Positions 41,243-45,168 of a DNA stretch of 45,168 nucleotides are shown here, in pieces. The notes below the pieces were generated by a model that ran no database searches, was not told where the DNA came from, and saw only the letters and a program-made list of their open reading frames with translations. This stretch comes from a virus: IMG/VR virus record IMGVR_UViG_3300047274_000324, positions 1 to 45,168 of that record. One strand, 5' to 3'. The position numbers and the translations under genes are program-made. Numbering within the stretch: position 1 is the first letter of the stretch; each line of letters opens with the position of its first letter.

Positions 41243-41273
41243 TTGACGATGGGGAATTAATCCCCACTGTCAA
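41243..41273. promoter_or_regulatory. 31-bp imperfect dyad in the divergent terminase/RHH gap
   Basis: Half-sites TTGAC-NN-TGGGGA and TCCCCA-NN-GTCAA are symmetric about 41258, with an AT-rich ATTAA centre. It fills most of the 41-bp gap between the divergent starts of the terminase and the RHH gene. TTGACG (+ strand) and TTGACA (- strand) are -35-like, but good -10 boxes are not seen. This fits an operator bound by the adjacent RHH protein, controlling both directions (inference). Confidence 0.6.
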
Positions 41274-41276
41274 GAC

Positions 41277-41426
41277 ATGGTGCGAAAGCTCCCACTGCAA
41301 ATCCGCATTGACCCGAGGCTGGAAGCCAGATTGAAAAAGCTCGCCCGGAAAAACCGCCGTTCAGTCACCTCGGAGGTGAACAACATCGTCGAGTGCTACC
41401 TGTCCATTCACTGCAAACCCGAATAA
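41277..41426 (+). CDS. 49-aa ribbon-helix-helix (Arc/MetJ-type) regulator
   Basis: The short ORF reads as an RHH fold: strand KLPLQIRIDP with alternating residues, helix A RLEARLKKLARKNRR, turn, helix B SVTSEVNNIVECYLSIH. The pattern RIDPxLxxxLxxxAxxxxxSxxxEVxxxV is characteristic of Arc-type regulators, which bind as dimers to inverted half-sites through the strand. It lies just right of the 31-bp dyad and is transcribed away from the terminase, so autoregulation and control of the late operon are attractive inferences. Confidence 0.8.
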   Translation: MVRKLPLQIRIDPRLEARLKKLARKNRRSVTSEVNNIVECYLSIHCKPE

Positions 41427-41430
41427 CATC

Positions 41431-41577
41431 ATGCCGTTCGCATCAAAGGACCAGCTCCGTTACCTGTACGCCAAGGAACCCGCCGTGGCTAAGCGTTTCG
41501 CGGAGGAAATGAAGAAGCAGGGCAAGTCGTTCAAGGCGCTGCCCGAGAAGGTCAAAAAGAAGAAAGGGAAAAACTGA
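41431..41577 (+). CDS. 48-aa basic phage protein (PFASKxQ type)
   Basis: Begins MPFASKDQLRYLYAKEPAVA, a start seen in many small phage proteins, then KRFAEEMKKQGKSFKALPEK and a Lys-rich tail (KVKKKKGKN). The pattern recalls DUF3008-like small proteins, but I cannot confirm membership. It lies four bases after the RHH stop and directly before the next gene, so it is part of the same rightward run. Function unknown. Confidence 0.7.
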   Translation: MPFASKDQLRYLYAKEPAVAKRFAEEMKKQGKSFKALPEKVKKKKGKN

Positions 41578-41579
41578 CC

Positions 41580-41870
41580 ATGGATAAGGGCGTACGTGAC
41601 TACATCCTGAAAAACGCGGGCGTGGAGGGCTACAACCGCCCGAAGCGCACGCCGGGACACCCGAAAAAGTCTCACATCGTCGTGGCCAAGGAGGGTTCGC
41701 AGGTGAAGACCATCCGTTTCGGCCAGCAGGGCGTGTCGGGGTCGCCCAAGAAGGCGGGCGAAGGCGAATCTTACCGCAAACGGCGTGAGTCCTTCAAGGC
41801 GCGGCACGCAAAGAACATCGCCAAGGGCAAGATGTCGGCCGCGTACTGGTCCAACAAGGTGAAGTGGTGA
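41580..41870 (+). CDS. Conserved basic phage protein, 96 aa
   Basis: Recognisable C-terminus of a widespread phage group: a YRKRRESFKARHAKNIAKGK stretch running into MSAAYWSNKVKW, after an N-terminal DKGVRDYILKNAGVEGYNRP and GTPGHPKKSHIVVAKEG-like part. Very basic, with probable nucleic-acid contact. Its function has not been established in any phage I know of. It overlaps the next gene by GTGA. Confidence 0.78.
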   Translation: MDKGVRDYILKNAGVEGYNRPKRTPGHPKKSHIVVAKEGSQVKTIRFGQQGVSGSPKKAGEGESYRKRRESFKARHAKNIAKGKMSAAYWSNKVKW

Positions 41871-42139
41871 GGTGCCGATTGACCCGGAAGGATATCCAAG
41901 ACTGGTTGGAGGAGCGTGAACTTACGGTCCTCTTAGCCGACGGTCTGGAAGACGCATTTCTTGGGGTGGACATAACCGGGGACACGCCCCGTGCGGTGTA
42001 CTCCGTCGACGATTGCATCCGGATCCTGTCCGAGAAGATGGACCCGGAGGATGCCGAGGAGTTTTTCTGGTTCGACGTAGCCGGAACGTATGTTGGACCC
42101 AAGACTCCGCTGTTCCTCCTTACAATGAATCATGCCTAA
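41867..42139 (+). CDS. Conserved acidic phage protein, 90 aa
   Basis: Start taken as GTG 41867 (GTGA overlap); GTG 41864 is an alternative one codon earlier. It matches a common phage protein type: LTRKDIQDWLEERELTVLLA followed by DGLEDAFLGVDI, then a YSVDDCIRILSEKMDPEDAE block with EFFWFDVAGTYVGPKTPLFL. Strongly acidic, in contrast to its basic neighbour. Function unknown. The end overlaps the glycosyltransferase start by 8 bases. Confidence 0.75.
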   Translation: MRCRLTRKDIQDWLEERELTVLLADGLEDAFLGVDITGDTPRAVYSVDDCIRILSEKMDPEDAEEFFWFDVAGTYVGPKTPLFLLTMNHA

Positions 42140-42959
42140 ACGAATCCTCATCGGCACACCCCTGAAGGGCGACGTGCCCAAGTCCTACCTGCGCTCGGCC
42201 GTCATGGTCTCGCGCCTGAACACCGCGGACGTGCAGTTCGAGTTCGTGCTGCTCGACGGGCCGGCGGTCATGCAGGCGCGCAACGAGATCGCCGAGTACG
42301 CCCTGACCCACAACTTCGATGAGCTGATCTTCTGGGACAAGGATCTCAAGCTGGAGGTGGACGGCGACGACCGGACCATCCCCGCGCTGCAGCGGCTGGC
42401 GGCGTACGACAAAGACATCGTGTCCTTCATCTACTCGACCCGCACGCTCAAGACGCACTGGCACCTGAACTTGATGCCGGGCGCGGTGAGCGACGAGCAG
42501 GGACTGATGAAGGCGGAGCGTTGCTCCATCGGTTTCTCCAAGATCAAGACCCACGTCTTCCGGAAGATCGCCGAGGATAATCCGGACAGCCGGGTCACCA
42601 TCATCGACCCGAACCGCAACCCGAGGCACATGACCGACTTCTTCCCCATGGGGGTGTACGGCAAGAACACGCCGGCCGGTCGGATCGAGCGGATCCGTGC
42701 GGCGATGGAGCAGTACAAGGATCTGCCGGGCATCGCGTACGAGCGGATCAACGAGATCCTGACCGAACGGCTGGACGAGCCAAACATGTACATCTCTGAG
42801 GACTACCAGTTCTGCCTGCTAGCCCGGAAGTCCGGCTTCGACCTGCACGTCGACACCAAAATCCTGATGTCGCACGAGGGTTCAGTCACCTATCCAATTG
42901 CGACTAACGCTCTCAAGGAGATGCTGGACGAGCCGTGGCGCAAGGGAGGCCCATCCTAA
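42132..42959 (+). CDS. GT-A-like glycosyltransferase
   Basis: A 275-aa protein with the phage GT2/Anp1-like layout: RILIGTPLKGDVPKSYLRSA, the nucleotide-binding part QARNEIAEYALTHNFDELIF running into the acidic WDKDLKL (DxD-type metal motif), and the acceptor-side SEDYQFCLLARKSGFDLHVD followed by KILMSHEG. Such enzymes transfer sugars to host surface glycans, phage proteins or modified DNA. It is a full-length, cytoplasmic protein with no membrane segment. The target is unknown; a virion or DNA target is possible. Confidence 0.8.
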   Translation: MPKRILIGTPLKGDVPKSYLRSAVMVSRLNTADVQFEFVLLDGPAVMQARNEIAEYALTHNFDELIFWDKDLKLEVDGDDRTIPALQRLAAYDKDIVSFIYSTRTLKTHWHLNLMPGAVSDEQGLMKAERCSIGFSKIKTHVFRKIAEDNPDSRVTIIDPNRNPRHMTDFFPMGVYGKNTPAGRIERIRAAMEQYKDLPGIAYERINEILTERLDEPNMYISEDYQFCLLARKSGFDLHVDTKILMSHEGSVTYPIATNALKEMLDEPWRKGGPS

Positions 42960-42966
42960 TTTTACC

Positions 42967-43146
42967 ATGACCATAATCAACACGCTGTTCCGATATTTCG
43001 GCTATCAACTGGTTCCGATTGATACCGACCAAGATGGGCTGTCCGAACGGCTCACGCTTAAAAACCGCCGCATCAACCAGCTGCAAGTACAGGTCAGTTA
43101 CTACAAGCGAAAGCTCAAGGAAACGCGGAAAGGGGTGGACGCGTGA
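42967..43146 (+). CDS. 59-aa small basic helical protein
   Basis: Start ATG 42967, 7 bases after the glycosyltransferase stop; the longer in-frame start lies inside that gene. The N-terminus is hydrophobic and aromatic (MTIINTLFRYFGYQLVPI), then a basic helix (LTLKNRRINQLQVQVSYYKR). The short length and amphipathic basic C-terminal part suggest a coiled-coil or membrane-edge helix. No family. It overlaps the next gene by GTGA. Confidence 0.6.
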   Translation: MTIINTLFRYFGYQLVPIDTDQDGLSERLTLKNRRINQLQVQVSYYKRKLKETRKGVDA

Positions 43147-43454
43147 GCGCCGACATCGCCCAATCCAAACTGGAAGAGTACCAAACGGACGCCTTGGCAT
43201 TCCGTTATTTGTGGAGCAAGCTGCGGGTGAAATACTTGGTGGCTTGGTTCCTGTTGACGCCACAAAATCGGCAGCTAGCGGACTTCTTGGAGGATCACCT
43301 GCCGGAGGGGGTTGAGGACATGCGGAAGGATCAGATGCAACGGCATCTTGTTGCCCTGATGCAGAGAATCAGTCGGGAATGCGCCCGCAGCATGCGTCGG
43401 ACGATGAAGAAGAGACCGGCAACGAAGCGTGCGCGGAAAGGGAAGAAGCCGTGA
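43143..43454 (+). CDS. 103-aa basic protein, MSADIA start
   Basis: Starts at GTG 43143 in a GTGA overlap. The helical middle holds a YLWSKLRVKYLVAWFLLTPQ region (partly hydrophobic) and LPEGVEDMRKDQMQRHLVAL, ending in a very basic tail (RRTMKKRPATKRARKGKKP). The first 18 bases are identical to those of the next gene (43451), giving the shared start MSADIA. No family recognised. Confidence 0.65.
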   Translation: MSADIAQSKLEEYQTDALAFRYLWSKLRVKYLVAWFLLTPQNRQLADFLEDHLPEGVEDMRKDQMQRHLVALMQRISRECARSMRRTMKKRPATKRARKGKKP

Positions 43455-43705
43455 GCGCCGACATCGCCGCCAACACCATCGCCCGCCTGCAGGACGAACT
43501 GCTGGAGCAGGCACGGGTCAACGGGGCGGGCGCCTCGCGGGAGGCCGCGCTCCGGACCGCCATTGCCGAACTGCAGCGGGAGAACCTCAAGTTACGTTCC
43601 GCCCTTAAACGTCTACAAGATTGCGACTTCGTCATAACTCCGCGGGATAGGATGGATGCCGTGCGGGAGATTGCCCGTGAAACATTGCAGGAGCGCGAGT
43701 CATAG
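43451..43705 (+). CDS. 84-aa helical protein, MSADIA start
   Basis: Start taken as GTG 43451 (GTGA overlap). A single long helix is likely: ANTIARLQDELLEQARVNG, EAALRTAIAELQRENLKLRS, ALKRLQDCDFVITPRDRMDA and VREIARETLQERES. It resembles small coiled-coil phage proteins. Apart from the shared start with the gene before it there is no further similarity, so only the start region seems duplicated. Function unknown. Confidence 0.65.
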   Translation: MSADIAANTIARLQDELLEQARVNGAGASREAALRTAIAELQRENLKLRSALKRLQDCDFVITPRDRMDAVREIARETLQERES

Positions 43706-43715
43706 GCCGCAAGTC

Positions 43716-43928
43716 GTGAGCCAGCCACGTCACCCCCAAGGCGAGAAGATCTGCCAGATGTTGCTGGAGATGCGGTCGGTTAAGGAGATCTGCTCGGCGT
43801 TGCAGGTGCAGCCCAGCGTGGTCCGAAACCAGACCGACCGACTGGGCATGATCCGTGTAGGGCTCACCCGCGAAGAGCGGAAGCTGATCGCGGAGAAGCG
43901 TGGGATCTCTGTCAAACTAACGCCATGA
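43716..43928 (+). CDS. 70-aa helix-turn-helix protein
   Basis: Start taken as GTG 43716; the longer ORF reaches back into the previous gene. A compact HTH is visible: KICQMLLEMRSVKEICSALQ then VQPSVVRNQTDRLGMI, followed by a basic helix (LTREERKLIAEKRGISVKL). The layout resembles small phage regulators or packaging-type HTH proteins. Role inferred from pattern only. It overlaps the following gene (ATGA). Confidence 0.65.
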   Translation: MSQPRHPQGEKICQMLLEMRSVKEICSALQVQPSVVRNQTDRLGMIRVGLTREERKLIAEKRGISVKLTP

Positions 43929-44218
43929 ACAATGCAGATAAAGCTGCCGCCCTAATTCTTGGTGATCGAAACGACTCGTACGGTACTCCGGAGTCCGACT
44001 TTAGCGGGATCGCCCTAATCTGGTCAGGCATTTTGTCCGCCAAGTTGCGCACCAACATTACGCCCGACGAGGTGGCACTGATGATGGTTGGCCTCAAGTT
44101 AAGACGTGAAGCGCATAAGCCCAAGGACGATAACTTGGTAGATGCGCACGGGTACCTGCTCTGCCTAGAGTGGATGCGCAGCGGTCAACGGCCGGTGCCG
44201 GAAGGAACGCAAGCATAA
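43925..44218 (+). CDS. DUF6378-like phage protein, 97 aa
   Basis: Typical sequence of a common phage type: ALILGDRNDSYGTPESDFSG at the start, then IWSGILSAKLRTNITPDEVA, LMMVGLKLRREAHKPKDDNL and VDAHGYLLCLEWMRS. The GDRxxSYGxPxxDF and KxDNLVDxxGY signatures are those of DUF6378-like proteins, all-helical and of unproven function. It is the last gene of the rightward run, followed by a convergent gene after only 16 bp. Confidence 0.85.
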   Translation: MNNADKAAALILGDRNDSYGTPESDFSGIALIWSGILSAKLRTNITPDEVALMMVGLKLRREAHKPKDDNLVDAHGYLLCLEWMRSGQRPVPEGTQA

Positions 44219-44234
44219 GCTGGTAGCATAAAGA

Positions 44235-44786
44235 TTACTCCGCCGAGTAAACCTCGGTCTGGCGTTTGAACCCGGTCGGCCACCGCCAGTCGTGGCGCGT
44301 GAACGACCTCTCCTCGAAAAGAATGCGGTCCGTCGGTTGCACGCTGAACCGCCCATTCTCTAAGCGGGCGAATACAAATTCCTTGGCCTGCTCCGGGGAT
44401 TCCGTGAACGCATCGCCAATCGGCGACGCGGTGAACAGGTACTCCCCATAGGCGTCTTGGTCTTTGGCCCGCACTTTGCAGCGCAAACTTCGCAGGTACT
44501 CGTAGCGCACGGCGGACCAGTGGTGGCCGTAGCAATCCCACTGCTGCGCCTGCTGGGCGGACCAGTCACGGCAGGCGGGCTCCGCCGACGAGGCAAGGGC
44601 GTGCAAGGGGATGTTCCGGTAAATGGCTCCGTTCTCGAACATCACGTTGCAGCCCCACATCCGACCGGGGACGGACACAAGGCCGAACCACACCGCCGGG
44701 GCGAACCCCTGCGGTTCCCGGTGCGTCACGGCGGTGTCCACCCATACATACTGGTGGTGGGGCAGGGAGCCGATTACGCAATTCAT
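44235..44786 (-). CDS. Conserved phage protein, 183 aa (VWVDTAVTHREPxG type)
   Basis: Start taken as ATG 44786, overlapping the stop before it (TGATG). Recognisable blocks: HQYVWVDTAVTHREPQGFAP, AVWFGLVSVPGRMWGCNVMF, GAIYRNIPLHALAS, QWDCYGHHWSAVRYEYLRSL, and GDAFTESPEQAKEFVFARLE then FSVQPTDRILFEERSFTRHD. This type is frequent in phages and has no established function. Beta-rich, single domain, no membrane segment. Confidence 0.8.
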   Translation of the reverse strand: MNCVIGSLPHHQYVWVDTAVTHREPQGFAPAVWFGLVSVPGRMWGCNVMFENGAIYRNIPLHALASSAEPACRDWSAQQAQQWDCYGHHWSAVRYEYLRSLRCKVRAKDQDAYGEYLFTASPIGDAFTESPEQAKEFVFARLENGRFSVQPTDRILFEERSFTRHDWRWPTGFKRQTEVYSAE

Positions 44787-45019
44787 CAACGATACCGCGC
44801 CGTCTTCTTGGCAATCTCCTTGGGCTGGCGCACGAACTGCTTGCCGGCGCGCATGCCCTTCCGCTTGGCCGCGTTGGTCGCGGCCTTCTCCGCCGCAGTC
44901 AGGTTGGCCCACGCCTTGTCGGGCAGATACCGCTCACCCGTCTCAAGGCTGGGCTTGCCGCTGGACGTGCGCCACTTCTGGTCGGTCCAGTCGCGCAGGG
45001 ACTGTTGGGGCTTCTTCAT
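44786..45019 (-). CDS. Small basic conserved phage protein, 77 aa
   Basis: Full product: SLRDWTDQKWRTSSGKPS near the start, ERYLPDKAWANLTAAEKAAT in the middle and NAAKRKGMRAGKQFVRQPKE near the end. The WxxQKWRTxxGKP and PxxAWxxLxxxEKAATNAAKRxGxxAGKQFV patterns are common in small phage proteins of unknown function; the high Lys/Arg content suggests nucleic-acid binding. It is linked by TGATG to the next gene. Confidence 0.75.
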   Translation of the reverse strand: MKKPQQSLRDWTDQKWRTSSGKPSLETGERYLPDKAWANLTAAEKAATNAAKRKGMRAGKQFVRQPKEIAKKTARYR

Positions 45020-45168
45020 GACGTGTACCCTCCGCCCTTGGCCTTGTACTCACGGGCGACCATCTGCGCCTTGCGGGCGGACCACTGACCGGGACGACCA
45101 CCTTTACTTCCGGCCTTGACCTTCTCGAAGATGCGCTTGCGCATCGACGGTTTCGTATAGTTGCCCGC
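45016..45168 (-). CDS. DUF5872-like basic phage protein, cut by the window edge
   Basis: The frame is open at the right edge, so the 5' end is missing. The visible 50 residues include NYTKPSMRKRIFEKVKAGSK, GGRPGQWSARKAQMVAREYK and AKGGGYTS. The GGRPGQWSARKAQxxAxxY signature is a widespread phage motif that I place with DUF5872-like proteins, function unknown. The stop overlaps the next start (ATGA). Confidence 0.75.
   Translation of the reverse strand, partial: AGNYTKPSMRKRIFEKVKAGSKGGRPGQWSARKAQMVAREYKAKGGGYTS

Noticed and set aside
1-45168. tRNA genes, integrase, reverse transcriptase/DGR, phage RNA polymerase
   Set aside because: I looked for these and saw no support. Intergenic gaps are too short for tRNA genes and no ORF shows the needed motifs. 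They may exist outside the window.
1-45168. Window as a complete circular genome
   Set aside because: Joining the two ends does not give a convincing start for the gene cut at the right edge, and I see no terminal repeat. It is treated as a partial genome.

Overview
The window is one stretch of a tailed-phage genome (Caudoviricetes), tightly packed, GC-rich and with almost no non-coding DNA. I read it as a podovirus. It has a large terminase, a portal, a scaffold, a DUF5309/SU10-type major capsid protein, a gp11-like adaptor, a nozzle-like protein and several very large internal virion-type proteins. It has no tape measure, sheath, tail-tube, integrase, phage RNA polymerase or tRNA gene that I can see. 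The host cannot be named. Many late genes start without a clear Shine-Dalgarno (SD) sequence, and many genes are joined by ATGA, GTGA or TGATG overlaps.

Left arm, + strand, about 1-10256: DNA replication. In order: primase-helicase (PriCT-2 plus DUF5906-type helicase), a class I methyltransferase, small proteins, a DUF2800 Cas4-like nuclease, a DUF2815/Enc34-type ssDNA-binding protein, a family A DNA polymerase with proofreading domain, a VRR-NUC nuclease, an SNF2-type helicase, a secreted lytic transglycosylase and a small zinc-ribbon protein. This arm meets the late operon tail to tail, with the two stop codons sharing a CTAG.

Centre, - strand, about 41235 down to 10253: packaging, head, tail and lysis. 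Read in the direction of transcription: terminase, a small basic protein, portal, an 83-aa protein, scaffold, capsid, a putative decoration protein, a strong terminator hairpin, adaptor and small proteins, nozzle, a 1568-aa protein with an embedded Hint (intein-like) domain, a 329-aa coiled-coil protein, a 2136-aa polyvalent protein carrying GNAT-like and ADP-ribosyltransferase-like cargo plus an LPD38-like region, and a polyglycine tail fibre. The operon ends with a secreted Ig-domain protein, a metallophosphatase, a possible winged-helix protein and a lysis-like group (cysteine-peptidase-like protein, Rz1-like lipoprotein, two small membrane proteins).

Right arm, about 41277-45168: a divergent + strand run starts with a 49-aa ribbon-helix-helix protein directly beside a 31-bp dyad. 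It continues with small conserved phage proteins, a GT-A-like glycosyltransferase and a small helix-turn-helix (HTH) protein. A convergent - strand group of three small conserved phage genes runs off the right edge. The most interesting parts are the Hint domain, the polyvalent protein and the RHH/dyad switch at the divergent boundary.
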